Of a stretch of DNA of 64,000 nt, positions 9,063 to 18,132 are shown piece after piece (within the stretch, counting starts at the first letter, position 1; each line of letters starts with the position of its first letter). Under the pieces are notes generated by a model. It was not told the origin of the DNA, did not search any database, and saw nothing but the letters and a program-made list of their open reading frames with translations. The position numbers were made by a program, and so were the translations under genes. This DNA is from Aliikangiella sp965214955. Lineage in GTDB: Bacteria > Pseudomonadota > Gammaproteobacteria > Enterobacterales > Kangiellaceae. The stretch spans positions 620,001-684,000 of the forward strand of contig CBDCCU010000009.1 of NCBI GenBank assembly GCA_965214955.1, in the 5' to 3' direction.

Positions 9063-11138
9063 ATGAAATTAACTAAAATAATACTTTTATCTAGTCTATT
9101 TTTACCTTGTTTATCTGCAAGTTCAGCAGAAATGAAAGACTTGGTTTCATTAAGTTTGGAAGAGTTTAGTGAGCTCGACGTACTAGTGACCTCTGGTGCT
9201 AAAAAAGAGCAGCCCATTTCTGATACTGCAACGGCTATTTATGTGATTTCTAAGCAAGACATTAAGCGCACTGGGGCACGCAACATTCCCGATGTATTAA
9301 GGTTAGTGCCAGGTTTGCATGTTGCCCGAGTAAACCCCTATCGCTGGGCAATTAGCTCCAGGGGAGATAACGATGCCTTTGCTAGAAGCATGCTGGTATT
9401 GGTTGATGGAAGAACTTCGTTTAACTTGGTTTTTAGTGGGGTTTTTTGGGATGTAAAAGATCTACCTCTGGAAGAAATTGAACGCATTGAGGTTATTCGA
9501 GGCGCAGGGGCTTCCATATGGGGAGCCAATGCAGTTAATGGTGTTATTAATATTATTACCAAATCTGCCGATAGTGAACAAGGATCAAGATTGAGTGTTG
9601 GAGTAGGCAATGAAGAACACGGATTTGCTAGTTATTCGGTGAGCGACAAAGTCAGTGAAAAATGGCATTATCGTTTTCATACTAGCTACCGAAATATTGA
9701 TAATTCAGTTGATCAGTCGGGTAATAATTTTAATGATGCTTGGCGGCAATACCGTGCAACATTTAAGCTAGACTGGCAAATTAATCAAAATGAAAAACTA
9801 AGTTTTAACGGCTTAACTTATGATAGTGAAGGTGATGCCACTATTAGGCAGTTTTCTTTTGATACCATCACATTACAAGAAGTAACTCATCCATTTGTTT
9901 TTTCGGGTGGTGATGTTTCTATTAACTGGCGTAAAGATTTATCAGATAACTCTCATTGGCATTTACGCAGCAGTTTCGAGTCAATTATTCGAGATGATGG
10001 TATTCAAGGACGAGATCACAGTAATTCATTTGAAACTGAATTTACCAATCGTTTTCCACTAGCACAAAATCATGATTTTATTTGGGGGATCAGTTATCGG
10101 CAATATGATTATGAGCTAGAATTATTTGATTCAATTCTTATTTCTCCTAGCAAAAACATATTAGATATTTTAGCCATTTATTTTAACGATCAAATAACGC
10201 TCATTCCCAATGAGCTGAGCTTATTAGTTGGCGCACGTTATGAAAAAAATGATTTCACCGATACAGAGTTTCAACCCGATCTAAGACTGGTTTGGAATTT
10301 TGCCGCAGATCAATCGATTTGGGCCAGTTTATCAAAAGCCGTTAGAGTTCCCGCATTATCTTCTCATAATGCCATTATTAATACTTTTGGGGTAACCCAA
10401 AACGATCCTCAGTTTGGCGGATTATATCCATCGGTTGTGGTTGTAGATGCTACGGATAACTCGGTAAAAAGTGAAGAAATCACTTCATTTGATATTGGTT
10501 ATCGGCGTTTACATGGCAATAAATGGCGTTATGAGCTGAATGCTTATTATAATGACTTTGATAACATTGAGTCACTTAATAGCAATTTCCCAACTTGTGA
10601 ACCATCGGGACAGCCTTTTTCAACCGAGTGCTTTTTACCTGAAGCACAAACCCAATATATTGAAATATTACTGGATCATAGTTTAACTAAAAATGATATT
10701 TTTGGTAAAACCTACGGCGCTGAATTAAGTGCACAATGGAATGTTAATACCGCACTGCAATTTAAGCTGGCTTATAGCTATCATAATCGTTCAATAAAAT
10801 CGCGTTTTGATGATCTTGCAAGTATTGATAACGCCGATAGAATTAACCGAAAAGATCCCAATAATATGTTTAACGTATTAGCAAATTATCAGTATAACGA
10901 CAAATTTGATATGAGTTTTTGGTTAAGGTATGTTGATGAACTAGAATATCTTAATGTTAATGATTATGTGAATGCTGATGTTCGTTTTAGTTGGCAGTTT
11001 AATCCAACATTAACGCTAACTTTAGCAGGCAAAAATATTTTAAAAGATAACTATCAAGAGTATAACGATTTTCTTTACGGTAACCCCATTACCCAAGTTG
11101 AATCAAGTTACTATATTCAAGCAAGTTGGACGTTTTAG
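9063..11138 (+). CDS. TonB-dependent outer-membrane receptor, second of a tandem pair
   Basis: 691 residues. Signal peptide to about SASSA; TonB-box-like DVLVTSGAKK; plug with FARSMLVLVDGRTSFNLVFSG and EVIRGAGASIWGANAVNGVI; C-terminal aromatic F. It is very similar to the receptor 110 bp upstream along its whole length, including a paired-Cys loop (NFPTCEPSGQPF...ECFLPEA) present in both, so the pair arose by tandem duplication. The next gene starts 19 bp downstream, indicating an operon with the YfiR-like and GGDEF-EAL genes. Confidence 0.92.
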   Translation: MKLTKIILLSSLFLPCLSASSAEMKDLVSLSLEEFSELDVLVTSGAKKEQPISDTATAIYVISKQDIKRTGARNIPDVLRLVPGLHVARVNPYRWAISSRGDNDAFARSMLVLVDGRTSFNLVFSGVFWDVKDLPLEEIERIEVIRGAGASIWGANAVNGVINIITKSADSEQGSRLSVGVGNEEHGFASYSVSDKVSEKWHYRFHTSYRNIDNSVDQSGNNFNDAWRQYRATFKLDWQINQNEKLSFNGLTYDSEGDATIRQFSFDTITLQEVTHPFVFSGGDVSINWRKDLSDNSHWHLRSSFESIIRDDGIQGRDHSNSFETEFTNRFPLAQNHDFIWGISYRQYDYELELFDSILISPSKNILDILAIYFNDQITLIPNELSLLVGARYEKNDFTDTEFQPDLRLVWNFAADQSIWASLSKAVRVPALSSHNAIINTFGVTQNDPQFGGLYPSVVVVDATDNSVKSEEITSFDIGYRRLHGNKWRYELNAYYNDFDNIESLNSNFPTCEPSGQPFSTECFLPEAQTQYIEILLDHSLTKNDIFGKTYGAELSAQWNVNTALQFKLAYSYHNRSIKSRFDDLASIDNADRINRKDPNNMFNVLANYQYNDKFDMSFWLRYVDELEYLNVNDYVNADVRFSWQFNPTLTLTLAGKNILKDNYQEYNDFLYGNPITQVESSYYIQASWTF

Positions 11139-11157
11139 TCGGTAAGGAATAGTTAGT

Positions 11158-11712
11158 TTGTTTAATGGCAGCAAAATAAGCAACACCTTAAAACTAGCAA
11201 ATGCACTATTAGTTTGTGTGTTTTTTATGGTTTCTGAGTCTTTATGTGCTCAAGATGTTGATCGTCAAGAACAATTTAAAGCAGTATATTTATTTCATTT
11301 CGCTAATTTTATCGAATGGCCAAAAGCAAAGCTAGCCGCAGGTAAACAGTTTAATATTTGTACATTAAATGCCGATAATTTAGTGCCTTATTTAAATGAA
11401 TTGGCAGGTGAAAGCATAAAAGGAAAAATGGTTACCATTTATACTCAGCCTAAACAAAACCAGTTTAGTCGGTGCCATATTATTTTTATTGATAAGCAAA
11501 GTGATTTAATGGATAAAAGTTTATTATCCACGGCAATAAAAAATAATATTTTACTAGTGAGCGATAAAAATAGCTTTGTTAATAAAGGCGGTACTATTGA
11601 ATATTTTATTGAAAATAATAAATTACGCATAGCCATTAATTTAACAATGACAAAAAAAACCTCACTTAAAGTCAGCTCAAAATTACTAAGAATAGCTAAG
11701 GTGGTGCAATGA
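11158..11712 (+). CDS. YfiR/DUF4154-like periplasmic protein
   Basis: 184 residues with an N-terminal signal segment (LANALLVCVFFMVSESLCAQ) followed by the family pattern KAVYLFHFANFIEWP, FNICTLNADNL and the CHIIFI...VSDKNSF...GGTIEYFIENNKLRIAINL core of DUF4154. In the known YfiBNR system YfiR binds the periplasmic domain of a diguanylate cyclase and represses it. This gene overlaps the following CHASE-HAMP-GGDEF-EAL gene by four bases (ATGA), consistent with the same partnership. It begins with TTG, about ten bases after AAGGA. Confidence 0.88.
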   Translation: MFNGSKISNTLKLANALLVCVFFMVSESLCAQDVDRQEQFKAVYLFHFANFIEWPKAKLAAGKQFNICTLNADNLVPYLNELAGESIKGKMVTIYTQPKQNQFSRCHIIFIDKQSDLMDKSLLSTAIKNNILLVSDKNSFVNKGGTIEYFIENNKLRIAINLTMTKKTSLKVSSKLLRIAKVVQ

Positions 11713-14123
11713 TTGGCCAAGAAAACTATTCATTTAAAGCACGTTTAAAAACACTAGTTATTGGCGCTACTGGTATTGCGTTGGCAATTACCATGCTGCT
11801 AATTATGTTGCAAAACATGATTATAGTAAAAAGCAATTTAACTAAAAGAATTAATGCGCAAAGTAATATTATTGCCGATCATGTTGCGCCAGCATTAATT
11901 TTTGAAGATCTCACCACAGCTCAAGATTTACTTAATGCTTTTCGTCATGAAAGTGCCATAGTATTAGCCAGAGTTTATAATAATGAAAATAAAATATTTG
12001 CAGAGTATTCATCTGTTTCTAACGCTCAATCAAGCGCTTTTGATAAAAACATTAAACTCATCGAACTTACCCAAATTAGCAAACCTGTTATGTATAACAA
12101 TAATGCTATTGGAGAAGTGAAATTATGGATAAGTAATGATGAGTTGCTTGTTCAATTGTCTAAAGTGCTTTTAATTGCATTTATAGTGTTAATTTTTACC
12201 TTACTTCTTGTCAGTTTTGGCGCAACTAAAATGCTGAAAAAAATTTATAAGCCTATTGATGATTTATCAAGTACAGCTAGAAGAGTTAGCCGAGAAAAAA
12301 ACTATAACTTGCGCGCGCCTATTTCTGACAATGATGAAATTGGAGAACTGTCTAAAGATTTTAATGAAATGCTATTGCAAATTCAAACCAGAGACAAAAA
12401 TCTAGAAACTCAGGTGCAAGAAAGAACTTTGCAACTAGAGCAAAAAAATATTGACTTAGAACAAAGTGAACGATTATTTAAAACAGCATTTGAAAGTGCT
12501 TCTATTGGAGTTTTATTAGTAAATGAATTTGGCGAAATTGTTCAGGTGAACCAAGCGCTTTGTGAAATGCTTGGCTATGAAGAAGAGATAATATTAAATT
12601 TAACCATTGTCGATATTGCATATTCTGAAGACAAAAGAAAAGGGCTAGAAAAATTTGAGCAATTAGTCAACGACGAGCTTGATAAGTTTGCTCTGAATAA
12701 ACGCTACAGCACCCAAGGCGGAGATATCATCTGGGGACAAATTAACGTTTCTGCGGTAAGAGATAGCCAAGGTAAGTTTGTTTATGCTATTGCGCAATTA
12801 CAAGATATTACCGAATCTTATTTACTATCACAAAAACTCACCTACCAAGCAAGTCATGATGAGCTAACTGGGTTAATTAATCGATACGAATTTGAGCGAC
12901 GATTAACCATGCTTTTAAAGAGAGCGCAGGCAGAAAATAGTAATCATGCGTTGCTCTATATTGATCTCGACCAATTTAAAGTGATTAACGATACTTGTGG
13001 TCATGTTGCTGGAGATGACCTATTGCGAAAAGTATCAGAGCTAATGCTAACAAAAATTAGGCAATCAGATACCTTAGCTCGTTTGGGTGGTGATGAATTT
13101 GGATTATTGATTGAAAGTTGTAATGTTCATGATGCGATTAAACTTGCCGAACAAATAAGAGTGAGCATTGAAGAAGTTAGATTTTCTTGGGAAGGTAAAG
13201 GGTTTGCAATAGGATCGAGCATAGGAATTATTGGCATAGATCAAAATTTAACAAGCGTTACTGATGTTTTAAAAGCGGCTGATGCTGCTTGTTATGCGGC
13301 AAAAGATTTAGGCAGAAATCAGGTTCATCTTTATGGTGGCGAAAATTCAAACTTTGCTTATCGGCAAGGTGAAATGCAGTGGGTATCTAAAATTACTGAG
13401 GCGTTTGAAAATAGTGCTTTTAAACTTTATGCTCAGCCAATTGTTAAAATAAGCGATAATAAAATTTACCATTATGAAATTTTGTTAAGAATGTTTGATG
13501 ATAACGCTAACCTTATTCCGCCTGGCGCATTTATACCTGCTGCAGAAAGATATAATTTAATGGGAAAAATTGATCGGTGGGTTATTGAAAATACCTTTAG
13601 CTGGCTACAAGAAAATAGAAACAGTTCGTTATTTCATTTTTCAATTAATTTGTCGGGTATGAATATTGGTAATGCCGACTTTTTACAATTTGTTATACAG
13701 CAGTTTGATAAGTATGCGATTAACACAGAACAAATCTGTTTTGAAATTACCGAAACCGCCGCAGTATCTAACTTATCAAGCGCCAATAAATTTATACTGG
13801 CACTTCAAGAAAAGGGTTGTCAATTTTCATTGGATGACTTTGGTAGTGGTGTATCCTCTTTTGCCTATTTAAAGAATTTTGCAGTAGATTATTTAAAAAT
13901 AGATGGTGTGTTTGTTAAAGATATTTTAGATGATCCTATTGATAAAGCGATGGTGAAATCAATTAATGAAATTAGTCATGTGATGGGCAAAAAAACTATT
14001 GCAGAATTTGTTGAAAGTAAAGAAATATTTAATTTATTAGCTGAGCTAGGTGTGGATTATGCTCAAGGCTATGGGGTAGGTAAACCTATCCCCATTGATG
14101 AAATTAAATTGACTAGGGCCTGA
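11709..14123 (+). CDS. Membrane CHASE8-HAMP-PAS-GGDEF-EAL protein (YfiN-like c-di-GMP enzyme)
   Basis: 804 residues. Two membrane helices (about 17-38 and 158-180) flank a small periplasmic CHASE8-like domain. Then come HAMP (~185-240), a PAS domain (~255-375), GGDEF (~385-545) and EAL (~560-800). GGDEF is intact (ARLGGDEF, I-site RQSD five residues upstream). EAL has all key residues: EILLR, the Asn of SINLSG, the Glu of FEITET, DDFGSG, the Lys of YLKIDG, the Glu of IAEFVE and Gln of YAQGYG. Both activities could therefore be real; net direction is unknown. The periplasmic domain is the expected target of the upstream YfiR-like protein, with the two receptors as outer-membrane input. Confidence 0.93.
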   Translation: MIGQENYSFKARLKTLVIGATGIALAITMLLIMLQNMIIVKSNLTKRINAQSNIIADHVAPALIFEDLTTAQDLLNAFRHESAIVLARVYNNENKIFAEYSSVSNAQSSAFDKNIKLIELTQISKPVMYNNNAIGEVKLWISNDELLVQLSKVLLIAFIVLIFTLLLVSFGATKMLKKIYKPIDDLSSTARRVSREKNYNLRAPISDNDEIGELSKDFNEMLLQIQTRDKNLETQVQERTLQLEQKNIDLEQSERLFKTAFESASIGVLLVNEFGEIVQVNQALCEMLGYEEEIILNLTIVDIAYSEDKRKGLEKFEQLVNDELDKFALNKRYSTQGGDIIWGQINVSAVRDSQGKFVYAIAQLQDITESYLLSQKLTYQASHDELTGLINRYEFERRLTMLLKRAQAENSNHALLYIDLDQFKVINDTCGHVAGDDLLRKVSELMLTKIRQSDTLARLGGDEFGLLIESCNVHDAIKLAEQIRVSIEEVRFSWEGKGFAIGSSIGIIGIDQNLTSVTDVLKAADAACYAAKDLGRNQVHLYGGENSNFAYRQGEMQWVSKITEAFENSAFKLYAQPIVKISDNKIYHYEILLRMFDDNANLIPPGAFIPAAERYNLMGKIDRWVIENTFSWLQENRNSSLFHFSINLSGMNIGNADFLQFVIQQFDKYAINTEQICFEITETAAVSNLSSANKFILALQEKGCQFSLDDFGSGVSSFAYLKNFAVDYLKIDGVFVKDILDDPIDKAMVKSINEISHVMGKKTIAEFVESKEIFNLLAELGVDYAQGYGVGKPIPIDEIKLTRA

Positions 14124-14147
14124 TGATATTTGAAAGAGCAACAGTCC

Positions 14148-14954
14148 CTAAATAATATGCTTAATTTTATCGCGATAACTACGGCTCATTTTTAATTTAG
14201 CACCGCCCTTTAAGACTAAAAAATACTCGCCATTAATATGCGAGTTCACTTTTTCTACTTGATTAATATTAACAATGGTTGAGCGGTGAACACGTTGGAA
14301 ATCATTAGGGTTTAGTTTTTTAACTAAATCTTTCATGGTGCTTCTTAATACATGAACTTCATCGTTGGCATGAACACACATATAATCACCCGCAGCTTCA
14401 ACCCAGCCTATATCTTTGCTAGCAACTAATGTTGTTTCGCCGCGATCTTTAATCGCAATTTTTTCAGGGTATTGGTTGGTTTTTATATCACCACTTTCGA
14501 TCATTTCGTTAACGCTAGCAGGAGATTGTCCCGTTAAATTACTAATTAAATCCATTAAGCGCTTTTTTTGGTTTTCACTAGCACATTGTTCTTTATGCTT
14601 TACTACCCGCTCAATAGCTGTTTCAAGGCGAGATTCATCAATCGGTTTTAAAACGTAATCTACCGCATGCACATCAAATGCTTCGAGTGCGTATTGGTCG
14701 AAAGCTGTCACAAAAACAACCATTGGCATATTATCGCCTTGAATTTTTCTCACTACATCAAAACCGTTTAAACTTGGCATTTGAATATCAAGAAAAACTA
14801 AATCAGGACTATGTTCTTCTATAGCGGTTAAAGCTTCTCTACCATTGCTACACTCGGCAATAATTTCTATGTTATCAAATAGCTCAAGCCTGAGTTTTAG
14901 CCCTCTTCTGGCGAGAGACTCATCATCGACAATTATGGTTTTTATTTTATTCAT
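14148..14954 (-). CDS. LytTR-family response regulator
   Basis: 268 residues. The receiver domain has acidic pair DDE, phospho-acceptor Asp in VFLDIQMP, and the YVLKPID Lys. A linker leads to a LytTR DNA-binding domain (IAIKDRGETTLVASKDIGWVE ... FQRVHRSTIVNINQV). It overlaps the sensor kinase gene by eight bases and is its obvious partner. The terminal region ends in a convergent arrangement with the GGDEF-EAL gene 24 bp away, with no clear terminator. Target genes are unknown. Confidence 0.93.
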   Translation of the reverse strand: MNKIKTIIVDDESLARRGLKLRLELFDNIEIIAECSNGREALTAIEEHSPDLVFLDIQMPSLNGFDVVRKIQGDNMPMVVFVTAFDQYALEAFDVHAVDYVLKPIDESRLETAIERVVKHKEQCASENQKKRLMDLISNLTGQSPASVNEMIESGDIKTNQYPEKIAIKDRGETTLVASKDIGWVEAAGDYMCVHANDEVHVLRSTMKDLVKKLNPNDFQRVHRSTIVNINQVEKVNSHINGEYFLVLKGGAKLKMSRSYRDKIKHII

Positions 14955-16023
14955 TTAAACTATCCTGTGTTTCAAATGGGATCTTTAGACTAACTTCAAG
15001 TCCATTAGGGTGTAAATTTTTTAGGGTAAAATGATGTTCAGTATTGTACAGCTCTTCTAGTCTGTCTTGAGTGTTTCTTACACCAACACCACGACATTCG
15101 GGCAGTTTACCATTAACCAGTTCTATGCCTGGGCCATCATCACTAAGCGCCAAAACTAAATAATGTCCTTTTTGTTTAGCGCATAGTTTAATTGTGCCAC
15201 CATTTTCAGCATGAGCTATGGCATATTTAATCGAGTTTTCTACCAAAGGTTGTAAAATTAAACTGGGTATTAATGCTTTTTCTGCATTTTCTTCAATATC
15301 AAATTCAAGTTTTAAGCGTTCTTCAAAACGAACTTTTTCAATACCAAGATATAAGTTTAAGGTGTTTATTTCTTGCTCAAGCGTCACTTTTTGCATGGGA
15401 TCGTTATCAAGCGAATAGCGCAAAAAATCTGAAAGTCGAGAAACCATTTGATTAGCTTTGCGAGTGTTTTTTTCGAGCACTAGGGTTGAAATGGCATTAA
15501 GTGTATTAAACAAAAAATGAGGGTTAAGTTGATAACGTAGCATTTTTAATTGGGCTTCGTGAGCTAGTGAGTTAGCTTTAAGCGCTCTAGCATTGGCTTC
15601 TTGCATTCCCTGATAAAATTTAATACCAAAATACAAGCAACTCCAGCAAATAAAAATATAATAAATATTAAAAATGCCCCAAAAATAGTCATTCCAGTTT
15701 TCAGGTCGATAACCATTTTTATACAGTTCCCAATAAGAAATGTTATAAGGAACTACCCATAATAAGCTACAAAAGTAAGCGGCAAATATAATGGTTAGTA
15801 CGCGAGTAACCGCCGATGAATCCCAAACTCTCTTATAAATAGGTCTTAAAATAAAGCTAATAAAAAAACCAAGTACAGCACCTACTGAGATCGCCCAGTA
15901 ATAATTGATCGGCTTATCCCAATAAAAAGCGGCAAAGTAAGTGCTTACACAATAACCCGCCCAACCAACAATGTTGAGGATCAAAAACTGGTTACGGTTA
16001 TTAGTAATAAATTGATGCTGCAT
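14947..16023 (-). CDS. LytS/AlgZ-type sensor histidine kinase
   Basis: About 358 residues. Four membrane helices in the first ~150 residues, then a short coiled linker and the His_kinase family signature LRYQLNPHFLFNTLNAIS, whose His is the phosphorylation site. A GHKL ATPase domain follows (LVENSIKYAIAHA, DDGPGIELV, GVGVRNTQDRL). It pairs with the overlapping LytTR regulator. I chose the ATG at 16023 over a TTG at 16053 because the latter adds an unlikely N terminus. Confidence 0.9.
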   Translation of the reverse strand: MQHQFITNNRNQFLILNIVGWAGYCVSTYFAAFYWDKPINYYWAISVGAVLGFFISFILRPIYKRVWDSSAVTRVLTIIFAAYFCSLLWVVPYNISYWELYKNGYRPENWNDYFWGIFNIYYIFICWSCLYFGIKFYQGMQEANARALKANSLAHEAQLKMLRYQLNPHFLFNTLNAISTLVLEKNTRKANQMVSRLSDFLRYSLDNDPMQKVTLEQEINTLNLYLGIEKVRFEERLKLEFDIEENAEKALIPSLILQPLVENSIKYAIAHAENGGTIKLCAKQKGHYLVLALSDDGPGIELVNGKLPECRGVGVRNTQDRLEELYNTEHHFTLKNLHPNGLEVSLKIPFETQDSLNE

Positions 16024-16198
16024 TATTGGCTCGAAATTAATATATTTTATCAACGATCTCAGATTATAGTTGATCTGTAAACAATATCGAACCGCTCTTA
16101 GCGTGTGTCGATCTCAGGTTAACGATTGATGTTTTAGCAAAGATAGGGTATTTGATTAGTATGGGTTGAGTGGTATTGTTTTTAATATGGGTGTCTAA

Positions 16199-16435
16199 TT
16201 AGTCCTGGGAAGGCAGTTTGTTGGGCGTAAAGCAATTATTCGCTTTGACAAAAAAGGGAATATGTACATGAGGTCACCAGACGGCTTAAGAGTTTTCAGA
16301 GCACCAACAAGAAAGCCTAAAGACCCGTATTCCTACACAGGATTCAGAGCTAATTTTCAACGCTACAGACTTGATTCTAACGGCGCAAAAATCAGAGTTC
16401 AAAATACTCATATAGATGTTGTGCCTCCAAGCTAG
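16199..16435 (+). pseudogene. Orphan C-terminal toxin tip of a polymorphic toxin (fragment)
   Basis: An open frame of 78 codons without its own proper start, ending TAG at 16433-16435. It reads GRKAIIRFDKKGNMYMRSPDG, then VFRAPTRKP and ends KIRVQNTHIDVVPPS. The composition and a terminal NTHID-type His/Asp motif are typical of nuclease tips of Rhs/CDI-type proteins, and it sits directly before an Imm8-like gene. I cannot name the toxin family with confidence. No delivery protein (Rhs core, PAAR or signal) is attached, so this is a displaced or decayed toxin tip. Confidence 0.5.
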
Positions 16436-16451
16436 GAGGGTGTACCAACTA

Positions 16452-16832
16452 ATGATTGAAGTAGAAATTATAAATTATTTTTCCCCAGATATTGATAATG
16501 TCTGGGAATGGAGCCCCATCGAAGGCAGCAGCATTTACTACATATTGGAATTAGAGGTAGCTAAAAAAGGTGAAGAGTATGGTGATGAGTTTCAAGTTGA
16601 AATCATGAACAACAAAGCATACAGAGAGTTTTTAGCTAAAGGCAGGAAGTTTAAAGGTGTGAAGTTTCTTTTAATTGAAGATTATAACTGGGAGAATACT
16701 TTGAAAGCTTTAACTCAATTTGTTGACTCATGCAAAGGTGGCACTTGGGAGCACGTCGTCCAAGCTCTTCAAAAAAGGTTCCAGTGGGAATATGAAGGAT
16801 ATGACAATAAAAGCAGGAGTAGTAATTGCTGA
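16452..16832 (+). CDS. Imm8-like immunity protein
   Basis: 126 residues from the ATG at 16452, which follows a strong TAGGAGGG site; the frame is open further upstream but that part overlaps the toxin fragment. The pattern W-P-x5-YILELEVAKKGEEYGDEFQVEIMN, then FLLIEDYNWENTLKALTQFVD and a late TWEHVVQALQKRF, is what I associate with the Imm8 family of small cytoplasmic antitoxin-like immunity proteins. Its position 16 bp behind an orphan toxin tip supports that. The IS256 element begins about 18 bp after its stop. Confidence 0.6.
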   Translation: MIEVEIINYFSPDIDNVWEWSPIEGSSIYYILELEVAKKGEEYGDEFQVEIMNNKAYREFLAKGRKFKGVKFLLIEDYNWENTLKALTQFVDSCKGGTWEHVVQALQKRFQWEYEGYDNKSRSSNC

Positions 16833-16850
16833 ATTCTAGAGACCGTTTAG

Positions 16851-18120
16851 AATTCTGTGTCAGTGAATGCTAAATATCTAAAACGTCGTCAAGACGACCT
16901 TCAAAATAAATAGCCAGTTGCGACAATGTCAAATTCCAATTTTGGATTGGCATTGTCCATTTCTTCGTCATATTCCCAATGCCAGAATACAATAATTTTA
17001 GCAGACTATTTTCATTAGGAAATGCGCCTTTGGTTTTGGTGAGTTTTCTAAACTGGCGGTGCACCGATTCAATTGCATTGGTCGTGTAAATAACTTTGCG
17101 TATTGGCTCTGGATATTTAAAGAAAACCGACAAGTTATCCCACTTTCTGCGCCAGGATTTGAGCACAATAGGATATTGTTTGCCCCATTTAGTTTCTAAC
17201 TCATCGAGCGCTTGCTCAGCCGCTTGTTTGGAAACAGCACGATAAACCGGTTTTAAGTCAGCCATAAAAGTCTTTTGATTTTTTGAAGCCACATATTTCA
17301 TCGAGTTGCGAATTTGATGAATAATGCAAAGTTGTACTTCGGTATTAGGATAGCAACTATTAATCGCTTCAGGAAAGCCTGTTAGACCATCCACACAGGC
17401 AATGAGAATGTCTTGAACACCACGATGGCTCATGTCGGTTAGCACAGATAACCAGAAATTAGCGCCTTCATTTTCTGATAAGTAAAGCCCTAATATCTCT
17501 TTTGTGCCATCAAGTTTTAGTCCGAGAACGGTATAGATGGCCTTGCTAACATAGCGTCCTTGGTCTTTCACTTTATAATGAATGGCATCGAGCCAAACAA
17601 AAGGATAGTGGCTTTCTAATGGCCGTTGTTGCCAGTTTTTAAGCTCAGGAATAAGCTTATCGGTAATATTGCTGAGTGTTGCAGTGGATATGTTGACACC
17701 ATACAAATCGGTCAAATTTTGTGTAATATCTCGGTAACTCATACCATGAGAAAAAAGTGAAAGTATTTTCGTTTCGATTTCATCAGTGAGCGTTGTTTGA
17801 TGCTTTTTAATGATTTGCGGCTCAAAATTACCTGCGCGATCACGAGGCGTATTGAGTTCAAAATTACCATGAGAAGACTTAATTGTTTTGGCTGTAGTGC
17901 CATTCTTACGATTCGGTTGCTCATCATCGTCTAAATGAGCAACTAGCTCAGCATTGAGAGCCGCTTCAGTCAGCTGTTTAATCAATGGAGTAAGCACTCC
18001 ACCTTTACCGGTTATTGGTTTACCTGACTGTAATTCTTTTAATGCTTTTTCTAAATCAAATGATTTATCCATAATGTGTCATTCCTCTTTTTTAAGAGTT
18101 TAGTTGAATGACACAGAATT
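16851..18120. mobile_element. IS256-family insertion sequence
   Basis: About 1270 bp bounded by inverted ends AATTCTGTGTCA (16851-16862) and TGACACAGAATT (18109-18120), enclosing one transposase on the minus strand. I see no convincing 8-9 bp target duplication. The right end lies only 12 bp from the left end of an IS30 copy, so insertions have accumulated next to each other. Confidence 0.8.
16870..18072 (-). CDS. IS256-family (mutator-type) transposase
   Basis: 400 residues, full length. Typical N terminus (GKPITGKGGVLTPLIKQLTEAAL) and the DDE catalytic core: Asp in FVWLDAIHYKV, Asp in IACVDGLTGFPEAI, and Glu in TTNAIESVHRQFRK. The frame is intact, so the element may be active. It sits inside the 16851-18120 element with a cis ATG 49 bp from the right end. 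Confidence 0.95.
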   Translation of the reverse strand: MDKSFDLEKALKELQSGKPITGKGGVLTPLIKQLTEAALNAELVAHLDDDEQPNRKNGTTAKTIKSSHGNFELNTPRDRAGNFEPQIIKKHQTTLTDEIETKILSLFSHGMSYRDITQNLTDLYGVNISTATLSNITDKLIPELKNWQQRPLESHYPFVWLDAIHYKVKDQGRYVSKAIYTVLGLKLDGTKEILGLYLSENEGANFWLSVLTDMSHRGVQDILIACVDGLTGFPEAINSCYPNTEVQLCIIHQIRNSMKYVASKNQKTFMADLKPVYRAVSKQAAEQALDELETKWGKQYPIVLKSWRRKWDNLSVFFKYPEPIRKVIYTTNAIESVHRQFRKLTKTKGAFPNENSLLKLLYSGIGNMTKKWTMPIQNWNLTLSQLAIYFEGRLDDVLDI

Positions 18121-18132
18121 TCTAACACTCCC

